Assembly (NCBI GenBank): GCA_003255025.1
Contig: QANY01006193.1
Coordinates: 433,646 to 497,645, forward strand
DNA from: Datisca glomerata
Taxonomy: Eukaryota; Streptophyta; Magnoliopsida; Cucurbitales; Datiscaceae
DNA: 64,000 bases
Direction of reading: 5' to 3'
Shown here: positions 51,757-61,875 of the stretch, piece after piece
Layout: each line of letters opens with the position of its first letter
How positions within the stretch are numbered: the stretch's first letter is position 1
Notes under the pieces: model-generated
Told to the model about the DNA's origin: nothing
The model's database searches: none
The model's input: the letters and a program-made list of their open reading frames with translations, nothing else
Made by a program: the position numbers and the translations under genes

Positions 51757-54700
51757 TTTGGCATGTCATGTACTTTTTTCCCTGTAAGCAAAAAAATGTA
51801 TTAACTTGAAAAATACAAACAAATATACATGGGGCATACTCCATGATATACAAAGCTACAAAGCCAAAAAAGAGATAAGCCTAGCAAGCTTAAGCCAAAA
51901 CAACTCTACACCAAAAAAAATAAGCCAACTAGATCTCAACCCATTACAAAAACAAACCAAACTTCTCAATACAAAGAAGCATTACAAAGAAACAAATTTA
52001 CATATTCAGCCCCTAAGGAGGCTCAAAAATCAAAAGGTTGAGATCCCAAGCAGTTTGGAGAGACAGGTTAACCTCTGAGGCAAGAACACCCCTAAGCAAC
52101 CAAAGCCTATCCTTAATGGAGCCCAAGATAACCTTTATCAAAATAGCACTATCCCTGATTTTCCCTTGAAGATTCTGAGGTTCCTCTCCCTCCAAATATG
52201 GTAGATAAAGGGACTTACCTTTGGCCTTAATTAGGAGTCAAGAGATCCATTGACACCAGTTGGAGTGGGGGCTGCTCAAACCACATTTAGCTAGAAAAGT
52301 GTCCCAAATTGACCTTGTGGATTTGCATCCACGAAGAGGTGCTCAGCTGACTCACACCCATCCACACAAAATACACATGAAGGGCTAATAGATGTAGGCA
52401 TGGACCAATGTTCCATTCTATCCTTAGTCATCAACTTGCCTTTGATAGCCACCCAAGAGAGGAAGCTAAACCTAAGCACATGACGATTGAATCAATCAGC
52501 TTAGCCCACCTCACACACTCCCTGTCCGGAGCAAGGCTTTATAGGTATCTTTGACTGAGAAAAACCCTTTCTTGCTACGGGTCCATGCCCAAGAATCCCT
52601 CACTAGACCCTTGGGAGAGGGCAGAAAGGTATCTCTAATCCCCATAAACTCAAAAGTATTTGAAGAGGGCCAATTCCAGCACACATGCATAATCACCTTA
52701 CTCAATCTAGAGTCAATATCCCACCCTATACCCGAGAGAAGCCTTGGGCCAAATTTGGTAAAAGAACCTCCAAAGGGTGCCATTGATCAGTAAGAAGCCT
52801 CACAGACTCCCCATTAGCAATAGCAACTTTGCAAAAGGAAGAGAATTTATTCCTTAATTTCAGAATCTTTCTCCAAAACCAAGAGCAATTAGAAGGAATA
52901 GGAGTAATAAAAATGGAGCTATTTTTCAATAAGAAGGTGAAGCACCAATCCTTCCACAAGGAATAGCAATAATTTGAGATTAAGAACCAAAGGTGCCTGC
53001 CACTGAAACTTAGTTGGACAGAATCAAGTCCTTTAAACCAAGACCCCCCCACCGAGATTTAGGGAAGCAAAGATCCTCCCAAGCTACTTTGGCACCAGAT
53101 TGTTTGGCCTCATTAACATTCCATAGATAGTTCTTAAGGGCTGCTTGGACCAATTTAATGACCTTGGAGATAGTAAACAACCCAACCAGAATTGAAACAT
53201 AGTTGTCAACACTAACTTGATCAATTGAAGCCTCCCAGCAAAAGATAAATATTTTATTTCCCAAGATCTGATTCAGGCCACAATACTCTCAACCAAGGAG
53301 TCACAGTCAGTCTTTCCCAAAATTAGAAGTAATGAGGGGGACTCCCAAGTATCTCATAGGCAAAGAACCCACGGTTAAAGGCATAATCTCCAAAATATGT
53401 TGCTGGACAGTATCAGACACCCCTGAAAAGAAGATCTGGCTCTTAAGAAAATTAAGCTGAAGCCCAGATAAGGCTTCAAAGAGAAGGAGACACTCCTTAA
53501 TAATTTGGACTTGTTTCACATTTCCTTTGGAAAAAATGAAGAGATCATCCACAAAGCAAAGATTAACTATTTTGAGCTCTTTGCACCTCCAATGGAACTC
53601 AAAGTTAGGGTCTTGGGCAGTAAAATGAAGGATGACAGAAAGAACCTCCATTACTAAAACAAATAAATAAGGAGAAATATGGTCCCCTTGTCTAATCCCC
53701 TTGGCCCCTTTAAAGAACCCTTTCAGATCACCATTGATATTGATAGAGAAAGAGGGGGTAGAAATACACTCCATAACACACTTAGTGAAATTTTCCGGGA
53801 ACCCCAAATAATCAAGGATCATGCCAATAAGATGCCAATTCACAGAATCATAGGCCTTCTTCAAATCAATTTTTAGGGCACACCTTAGGCTATTAACCTT
53901 TCTATGGTAGCTTCTAACAAGATCTCGGATAAGAAAATGTTATCAGCAATTCTTCTCCCCGGAACAAAGGCATTTTTGCTCGAACTGATTAGATCTGGGA
54001 GAAGAATCTTCAACTTATCTGCCAAAAGCTTACTAATACATTTATAGATAACATTACAACAAGAAATAGGGTAAAATCACTAACCCTAGAGGGGTTAGGA
54101 ACCTTAGGGATAAGGAAAACAGTAGTAGTGTTGTGCTGCTTTAATAAGATTGGGAGCCAAAGGACTCCAAAACAGCCTCAATAACCTCCTCTCCAATGAT
54201 ATGCCACGCTCTTTTGAAGAAGCTAGCTGAGAAACCATATGGATCCGGAGCTTTAGAGCTATTAAAGCTAAAAAAATACCTTTTTTTTCTCCTCTCTAGT
54301 GATAGGCTGGTTGAGAAGCTCAATCCCATGCAAACCAAGCTTTTTAGGCAATATGGGGTCAAGAATACCCAATCCAGCTTTCTTTCAATGTTGGGAGTAC
54401 CCAAGAGGTCAGTGAAAGCCTGGACAATATGTTGGCTAATCTCAGAAGGGTCAGTCAACATGTCCCATTGTGATCTTCAAGCTGATTAATTTTAGCTCTA
54501 GTCCTATTTTTCCTCAATTTTTGGAAAAAAATAGGAGGTGTTTTGATCCCCCAAACTCAACCATTGCACTCTTGATTTTTGCCTCAAGAAGCTCTACTCG
54601 GCATTTCTAAGCTCAACGAAGTCATTATAAGCCAATTTTTCCTCAGTTTGGAGAGAAGCATTAGAAGGGTCAGAAGCAAGAGCACATTGGATAGCGCTCA

Positions 54701-55161
54701 ATTTACTCCCAGCTTGCTAAGCCCTAGCTGAAATATCATTGCGAGAAGCTTGATTAACGCTCCTAAAAGCTTTCTTAACTGATTTGAGCTTAGAATTCAG
54801 CTTAAACATGGCTGAACCCCTCACCTCAACTCCCAATGCTTTTTTCGGTCAGTTAAAATTTCATTAACTGAAGCATTATTTACAAATATTCAACGGGCAT
54901 ACCCTAGGCATATTTAAAAGAGTGGCTGAGTAAGACAGGAAAGAGAAAGACCATTGGCTATATCAGCACAACTATCCAACCCCTAACTTTAACTTAACTT
55001 AGCCTACAAAAAATAAAGTCTAGAAATTTTCCCACACCACACAAGTTAGGAGAAACAGAAAAACATAAGTCTAATATAGAACTTAACAAACATAAAACTC
55101 TTAATTTAACAAACAACCAAGTAATTGCTAAAACCAATTTCAGATGAACAAAAGCAGCCCA

Positions 55162-56254
55162 TTAATCATGTAATGGGGAAGGGAAAGGTACCACCCCCCT
55201 CAAGAGGAGCCTGAGATCTATCGAAGCTCGAGCTTGAAGGAGGAACCTCTTTCCCAGCGCTGCCTTGTGTTCAAGAAAATTGCTTTTAGAGAAAGAGGAG
55301 GGGAAGAGAGACCCATCTCTAAACTTGCTCTTTCCCTTGGAAGAAGAAGGAGCTGCAGAGTTGGCACTTGCAAGGAGCTGCTGAGCTGGCACCTTGGTTA
55401 GCTGCTGAACTGACACCTTGATTAGATGCTCTTTCAATCAGATTAGGATTAATATCTAAGGAGAGAGAATAATCTCCACCTTGTCCTATCACATTTGGAA
55501 TCAAATCATTTCTTTCATAGGAGAGAGAAATTGTAGGCTCCAGATTTTAACCGAGAACCTCTCCTTCACTTTGTTTTGGAGAGAGAAATAGTAGGCTTCA
55601 AAAGAGGAGCTGTCAACTCCTTCACTTTGATTGGAGAGAGAAATAGTAGGCTTCAAAAAGGAGGTCACACCTCCTCCACTTTGATTGGAGAGAGAAATAG
55701 TAGGCTTCAAAAAAGGGGTTGTCACCTCCACCATTTACCACTGCCACATTAGCCAAATTGTCCCCTCCAGCAAATGAGACTTCATCTTCAACCTCAAGAA
55801 ATCTTGGCAAGCTTGAAAAACTCTAAGCACCACCCCTAGAACCTCCATGGGAGCCTCTAATATTAGATAAACTAGCTCTCAACTGATCTGAAAGAGAGAG
55901 AGTAGAATTAAAATCCAAAACTTGGTTACCTTGCATAAGAGGCTTCTCCCTAGAATAGAGATAGCCTTGGACAGAATGGAGCCTTGTATGTCTCCATGAG
56001 CGAAAACTTCACCCACCTTGGCTGATAGAGACCAACCAACAATGGAATAGACTCCCTGATTCAAACTAGGCTTCTCCTTAAGATAAACTAAGGTCTTGGA
56101 CTGACCAAGACATTGAATACTCCCCCCAAGAGTAATTTCACAACCCCCCCCCCTTAGCTGAGAGAGAAAGAGGAACACCTTCTAGGGAGATGCCCTCTTG
56201 AACTTCAAAACTCAAAAGCTGGCTCCGAGCTTTGAGAAGCTTTCTTCCTTCCAT
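55162..56254 (-). pseudogene. ORF of the non-autonomous LINE derivative, unknown function
   Basis: Likely start ATG 56254 (MEGRKLLKARSQLLSFEVQEG), about 165 bp after the palindrome. The text continues GVPLSLSAKGG, is frameshifted at a C10 run (56148-56157), then GGCEITLGGSIQCLGQSKTLVYLKEKPSLNQG, ILGRSLLCKVTKFW, EVSFAGGDNLANVAVVNGGG and three to four ~57-bp repeats giving EAYYFSLQSK-type units (55560-55740). It ends at 55162. I recognise no domain; it may descend from the N-terminal part of a LINE ORF1, which is similarly low-complexity. Confidence 0.55.
55562..55735 (-). repeat. Three to four ~57-bp tandem repeats
   Basis: GGAGAGAGAAATAGTAGGCT recurs at about 55577, 55632 and 55689, with a degenerate fourth unit near 55520. 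Units differ in the segment between (CTCCTTCACTTTG variants). Confidence 0.85.
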
Positions 56255-56417
56255 GATCAACCAGAGCTTTCTAAAGAGAAGAAATCACCATAGGCAGAAA
56301 CCTTGGCTAGTACCCCATAATTGAGTTTGTCACCCACCTTGTCTAATAGAGACCAATTAACAATGGAGTTTCCTGACTCACTAGGAAGGAGGAAACACGA
56401 GATCAAAAATAAGAAAA

Positions 56418-56450
56418 CCTAGAGAGAAGGGAGAGCTTCTCTCTCTAGAA
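56418..56450 (-). promoter_or_regulatory. 5' palindrome of the non-autonomous LINE
   Basis: CTAGAGAGAAGGGAGAGC and TTCTCTCTCTAG in one run, essentially the LINE-C copy 3 version. It shows that the derivative shares its 5' end with the autonomous elements. Confidence 0.75.
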
Positions 56451-57277
56451 GTTTGAACTGACTTTTGACGTTTTAACTCCCCATGCTCTTTGGACCACTG
56501 GCCAAAAACCCTCTCTATCTATCCAAAAATAAAAAAATCTTAAGCAAGTCGTAGGTCTGGCATTGCTCCCACCCCCTTAATAATGATGGGACTATGATCA
56601 GAAGAACCTGGAGAATGAAAAGTACAAGTAGAAGATGGGAAAAAGTCTAAAAACAAGGAGTTGATTAAAGCTCTATCCAATTTTTTCATGATATAGGTGC
56701 CATCATCTTGGCGATTACTCTAAGTGAATTGGCAGCCACTATAAGGGTGGTCCTCCACTTCAGTTCTGAATAAGCACTCCCCAAAATCCCTCATTCCAGT
56801 GTCCCTTTCAAACCTGCCTCCAACCTTCTCATTAGGGTGCAAAGATTCATTAAAGTCACCTGTCATAATCCAAGGGGATTGAGCACACTATCCATGGTGT
56901 TGAACAAGACTGTTCCAAAGTTCAATTCTCTAAGAGATAGAGTTTGAAGCATACACAAAAGAAGAAAAGAAAACCATTCCCGAGAGAGCCTCAAAGTGAT
57001 TTTACACAAAATAGCCTGGTTGGAGCTAAAATAGACTCTACCTCAAGCATTTCTGGATCCCAAGCAACCCAAATCCTCCCTTCTTGAGAAAAATTATAAT
57101 TAGCTAGAATCTGCCAATTAGGGAACACACTTTGAGCAATTGAAGAAAACTTTGGGAATTTCACCTTAGTTTCCACCAAAGTGCACAAATTCAGTTGAAA
57201 GTCTCTTCACAACTTCCTGACCTCCGTTTCCTCGAGAGTACTATTGAAGCCTCTCACATTCCAAATGGCAAGATTAA

Positions 57278-59748
57278 TCATAGATTGATTGGGCAGTGGG
57301 TTACTCCACCTTTGATAACCAAATTCCCCTTCACCTTACTAGGGTGAGGGGTACCTTTCCCTTTCTTCTTCAGCTTCTTCTTGGAGCTCTTAGAATCTTG
57401 GCCCACAGAATTAGGAGCCACAAGGGTGAGGGACTCATTGTCTTGATCAGTACCCATCTTCATCTCCTCCTCACCATGGGGAGCCTCATCTATGGGTGGG
57501 AGCATGGCTATAGGGCTATCCAAAGAACTACGCTCCAAATCATTGAAACTTGGAACAATAGCTAAGCTTTTATCCACTGAAGGAGACTTTGTCCCATCTT
57601 TTTTGTGACCACTGTCCATCCTTCTGCTGAATCAGATTCAATGGGAGTGGTAATGGGTAAGATGGGGGGGTCAATGGTGGCAATGGGAATTATAGGGAGC
57701 TCGGGGGTTGATATTTTGGTGGGGCTAGGAGATGGAGATGAGGTCTCTTTAAGGGAGTGGGGAGGGGAAGGGGGAGTATCTGGTTGGTTAGGGGCTTGAG
57801 GGGGAAGAGAAGGTTTAGGTTTATGGACTAGGGGAACCGCATTACAATCATTGCCAAAGATGTTACACTTGTAACATCTTTTAGTTAGAGCTTCACATTC
57901 AACTTGGACATTAATAGGGAACGACCCCTCCAATTCAAGATCAATATCAAAGTGTTTAACCACCCTAGTTTGGGTAGTGATTTCGACACAAACTCGAGCA
58001 TACTCATATTTAGCTCCTTCAGCTGTCCACGGGTCAGTATAGAGAGGAGTACCAACAGCACTAGCAATGTGCCCTAGGCCTCTGCTGACCTTAGTTCAAG
58101 GGGAACATTCCAAATTCTTACCCAAATAGGGATCTTAGAGACCTTCTCCTTGCAAACTTTGACATTAGGCTGTTATTTTTTGGAGAATAATGGGCTTACG
58201 AAGTAAGAACCAAGGTCTAGCTTCAAGAACAGCATCTCTAGCATCAATAGAGTCAAATTTGAAAAAGAAGACATCCTTGTTGGCTGAGACCTCAACTAAA
58301 CCTTTTTTCCCTATAATTGCATGGAAACAATCTTAACCAATTACAAAGGAGAGGACTTACCCACAAAGAAACCCACAAGACAACTTTTCTATTTTGCAAA
58401 GCTTTCTTTGGATATGCAACTCGGTAGCATGACTGTGATTCTTTCTTCTTAAAATATTGTAGTTTCTTCATAAGCCAAGTGAAGCTTTTCCCCTAATTTT
58501 GCTTTACTTTTTCAGCCCAAGAACCCTTAGGATTAGGGTTACTAGTTGGGGCAGCTTTACAAAGTTTCTCATAGATATCATTGTTCTCCAAAGGGAGAGG
58601 GGAGTGATCTCTCTACGAATTCCTTGGGTAAAAGCATAAAGTTCAAGATCTTATACCATAGCATCATACTCAGGGGATTTACCTTGTTGACCACTAGTCA
58701 AAGGCTCACCCACAGTTAGGGTAAGATTGGCTTGACTAGGGGTAATTGGTGGATCAAGCAAAGACTTAATTTGGCGCTCACTATGACAAGCGCCTCCATC
58801 TATTTTGGTGACATTAGGACAGCCCTTTGCAGTAGGAGGACGTTCTTTTCCTTGTTGCCCACTAGTCAAAGGCTCAACCAAGGTTAGGGAAAGGTTAGCT
58901 CTACTAGGGGTAAGAGGTTGATCAAGCAAAGGCTGAATTTGGGTCTTTAAAGGACAAATAGCTTTTCCTATTTTGGTGAAAGTAAGACACCTTTTTTCAG
59001 ATGAAGGAAAACCCTTTTCAGGTGTAAGAGCTGCCAGCTGAGGGAAGGACAAGTCATTTTCCTTAAAACCTAGAAAGCGTCTTGCTTTTCCTTAAAACCC
59101 GGATCTGTGTCTAACACCCTTTGGACCGCTGGTTTTGGGGCTGCATTGGCTTGAATCTCACCTAACTCCGGTTTATTGAAGCTTTCTTCACCATGAACAG
59201 CTTGAAGCTTCAAATCCTTTCTTTTTGAATGATTAGGGATCACAAGGCCACCTTGATTGGACACGTGAGAAACAAGAGGCAGATTCTTTGCTTTTACTTT
59301 GACACCTTATTCAAAGCTTTGAGGAACCCTTTAGGCATGTTTCCAAGCTTAGAGAAGCCATTTCCCTCTTACCTGACCCACCATTAAAGCTGGAGCTTAC
59401 ACCTTGGGGAGGAAAATTCTTGGCAGAACCAAAAGGATCTTCTATGGACCCTCCCTTTGTCAAGGTAACATTATCCACTAACTTTTCAGATTTTGGAGAG
59501 CTGAAGGTCGAATCTTTGGTCTTGTCTTCACCATAAAGGCTTTCACCTACCATGAGAACATTCTTTCCACCATTCTCTGAAAAATCCAGAACTGAATCTC
59601 CTTTTTCAACCAAAAACTCACCATTGTTGACTCTTGGGCAAGCTATACTAAAAGTGTTTCTCCTCCCAAAAAATTACCTTCTATAACTTCTGATTTTCCA
59701 GCATGGAACTCCATCTCCATTAAACTTTACAACAGCGTCATTCACCAT
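57278..59748 (-). pseudogene. LINE-C ORF1 (broken)
   Basis: Likely start ATG 59748 (MVNDAVVKFNGDGV-like; about 30 codons fewer than copy 2). The N-terminal part has DSVLDFSENGGKNVLMVGESLYGEDKTKDSTF (59613-59311). The central part has Pro/Leu repeats (PPITPSQANLTLTVGEPLTSGQQGK). The DUF4283-like core is shattered (58460-57960). The knuckle KRCYKCNIFGNDCNA (about 57860) has Asn where the other copies have His. A Pro/Ser-rich tract and KKKLKKKGKGTPHPSK end at stop 57278. Confidence 0.85.
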
Positions 59749-59805
59749 TTTAGTAACTAAGCTCAGCTCCCCCGGAGGAGGAGCAAAAGAAAAACCCTCA
59801 CCTGG

Positions 59806-59841
59806 TTTCTAGAGAGAAGGGAGAGCTTCTCTCTCTAGAAA
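59806..59841 (-). promoter_or_regulatory. 5'-terminal palindrome of LINE-C copy 3
   Basis: Perfect 12-bp arms TTTCTAGAGAGA and TCTCTCTAGAAA around a 12-nt GA-rich centre, 18 bp from the element's 5' boundary defined by the target duplication. Confidence 0.8.
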
Positions 59842-59859
59842 TCAACTTCTCAAAGTTCG

Positions 59860-60202
59860 TTTGGCATGTCATGTACTTGAACTGACTTTTGAGACCCAAC
59901 ACACATTTGTGGTAAGAATTTGGAGTGTTCTGGTCATTTTAGGTGCTTCTAGTACCATACGGAGTCAAAAAGACCTAATGGGTTGTGTCTAGGCCCAAAC
60001 TAGATGAACTAGGCTAAACTTGAATCTTTTGGTCATGGCATGTACTCGAACTGACTTTTGACGCTTAATCCACATTTGGGATAAGGATTTTGAGTTTTTC
60101 GGTCATTTTAGGTGCTTCTAGTTCCATACGGAGTCAAATAAACCTGATGGGACGTGTTTAAGCCCAAACTAGACAAACTTAGCTAAAATTGAATCTTTTA
60201 GA
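59860..60202. repeat. 169-bp satellite array segment
   Basis: Two units, beginning with the right target duplication of LINE-C copy 3 and cut by another LINE tail at 60203. No gene. Confidence 0.9.
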
Positions 60203-60986
60203 TTTTTTTGGTAAATGAATAATATTAACCAAAAGATAAATTACACAAATAGAAGGGGCATACCCCAGCCAAAAACTTATATCTAACCTATGAGCATTTA
60301 TAAGTGAGTTTAATATCAACTCTGGTCTACCAAGGTCAACTCCAAAATAAGTAACCTAAGGAAGTCAAGAAGTTACAAAATTGACTAAGGCCTAAGGGCT
60401 CTATATTCACCTGCCAGCTTAGACTTACATAACGATGGTGTCAGTATCTTATAAAAAGTACAAAGCTAGATGTGGCTTTATAGCGTAGCCTTACAAAAAA
60501 GTGTAAACATTATGCCTGAAGATAAGCTCGGAAGTCCATATGGAGGCTGTATGGTGGTAAGCTAGTAGTAGTGTCCAATGGGATGCTGTCAGTAGAATCC
60601 GGACCACCTGCAAAACGACAGAGCCATTGCAAAACAAATACAAAACAACACCTAGGATGCTCAAAGTGAATTTTAGCAATGTAGCACTAAGGGGTTAGCA
60701 CCAACATAGAATATTGTCAAGTAACACCAAAGAACTGAAGTTCAAACAGTTAAAGTAGTGTGGGGCCTTTAAGCATAGAACTCTAACAATTACAAGGAAT
60801 TATAAGGGAAGAAAATGATGCAATAAAGGAATAAAGTATGAGCATGAAGTCCTGCTTTGAAGGGAGTTAGATCCAAGGCCAAGAGATATATTGGTGAGCA
60901 GAGACTCCCTAGCTCTTGCAAAACAACCATAGGCGCTGTAAAACAAACGCTAAGCAACTCCTAGGAAGCTCAAAGTGGACTGCAGC
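60203..60986 (-). mobile_element. LINE-D tail and unassigned repeat
   Basis: T-run (60203-60209), GGTAAATGAATAATATTAACC and GGGGCATACCCCAGCC mark the 3' end of a LINE in the minus direction, different in sequence from groups A-C. The remaining ~700 bp hold no recognisable coding frame; the 62-codon minus-strand stretch at 60491-60679 has no known motif. A ~65-bp block (GCAAAAC...CTAGGA.GCTCAAAGTG) occurs at about 60609 and again at 60917. The 5' limit is unclear; a gypsy-I LTR begins at 60987. Confidence 0.6.
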
Positions 60987-61875
60987 TGATATGAACCTCA
61001 CCGTCACTTTACGATGAAACCCGATAACAATAATGGTTCAAGGACCCAATGATCGATTTTAAGGAAGAAGAAACCCTGACCCATCTTCTATGACAGAAAA
61101 AGAACCTTGTATAAGACCTAAGAACCAAATTGATGCTTCGAAAAGAACCAAAGGTATGGTTTAGACACCACACTCAAGAACAAGAAGGCAAAGTGAGTGA
61201 TAACTCTAGGTTTTAGACGCCACAAGAATATTCTTGATAAGTCTGAAAAGTTCTAAGAAGAACCAAAGAGAAAACTCTCACAAAGAAATTATAATGATCA
61301 AAGTTTTCTTTCTAATACATTGTGAAACCATGCTTAAATAGAAAAACTAGAAGCTTAAAGAGTCCTAAAGTGTTTAAATCACCTAAACTAAATTTAAAAG
61401 ATAAAAAATATTAATTACAATAATAAGGAACTTGTAATCCACCCAAAAGACTCCTATTGGTTGTCCACTTCTAGGTTATGATTGCCAAGGTGTCTTGATT
61501 ACTTGTCATCATTCAAAATGCCAAGTCATGCTCCATGCGGGCTGCCATGTTGGACTCCACATCATGTCCCATGTAGGATGCCATGTTGGATGTCTTATCA
61601 TGCTCCATGTATGATGTCATGTTGGATGTCACACATCATGCTCCATGTGGGCTGCCATGTTGGACGCCACGTCATGCTCTATGTAGGTTATGAAGTTGAC
61701 AAGTCTAACTTCTTCTTATCTAGAATTAGACATCTCCACACTTGTTTGGGCCTCCACTTGCTCCACTAGCCCATTGAGTGCTTCAGTCATCCTCTTTGCT
61801 CGAGCTCTTGTGATTGGACCGCTTGTTACTTGAAATGGATCCATCATTTGAGCTTGTACAATCGGATCCTCATCA
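60987..61875 (-). repeat. gypsy-I copy 6, 3' LTR
   Basis: On the minus strand TGATGAGGATCCGA (61875) to GGTTCATATCA (60987), 889 bp, preceded by AAGAGGAAGAGAA. It includes pol C-terminal text (PFQVTSGPITRARAKRMTEALNG) and a short 36-bp repeat tract (61510-61690). Confidence 0.9.

Larger units (their letters stand above)
54841..56474 (-). mobile_element. Non-autonomous LINE derivative without endonuclease or RT
   Basis: A 1634-bp insertion in LINE-C ORF2 flanked by AACTCCCAATGCT (54828-54840) and AACTCCCCATGCT (56475-56487), one mismatch. The uninterrupted site is visible at 24390. On the minus strand it starts near the same palindrome as LINE-A/C and ends with a TAGGGTATGCCCG element and poly(A). 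In between is one decayed ORF and a long 3' UTR. Between palindrome and target site lie ~25 bp that contain the satellite motif GAACTGACTTTTGAC. Confidence 0.85.
52013..57281 (-). pseudogene. LINE-C ORF2 (broken, interrupted)
   Basis: ATG 57281-57279 overlaps the ORF1 stop as ATGA. Endonuclease 57281-56500 (VETKVKFPKFSSIAQSVFPNW, GRIWVAWDPEML; frameshifts). Interrupted at 54841-56474, then linker, RT 53864-53307 (KKAYDSVNW, GIRQGDHISPYLF, CFVDDLFIF with FVDD at the catalytic site, LPMRYLGVPLI), connection (LWKDWCFTFLLKNSSIFITP), and C-terminus (FLSWVAIKGKLMTKDRMEHW, SCVFCVDGCESAEHLFVD) ending at the stop 52013-52015. Many frameshifts. Confidence 0.88.
51776..59859 (-). mobile_element. LINE-C copy 3, full length, with nested element
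   Basis: A minus-strand LINE running from the 5' palindrome (59806-59841) to a poly(A) (T-run at 51773-51779). Target duplication TTTGGCATGTCATGTACT(T) at 51757-51775 and 59860-59878, in satellite. After removing the insertion at 54841-56474 the LINE is about 6.45 kb. All domains are present but heavily mutated. Confidence 0.95.
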
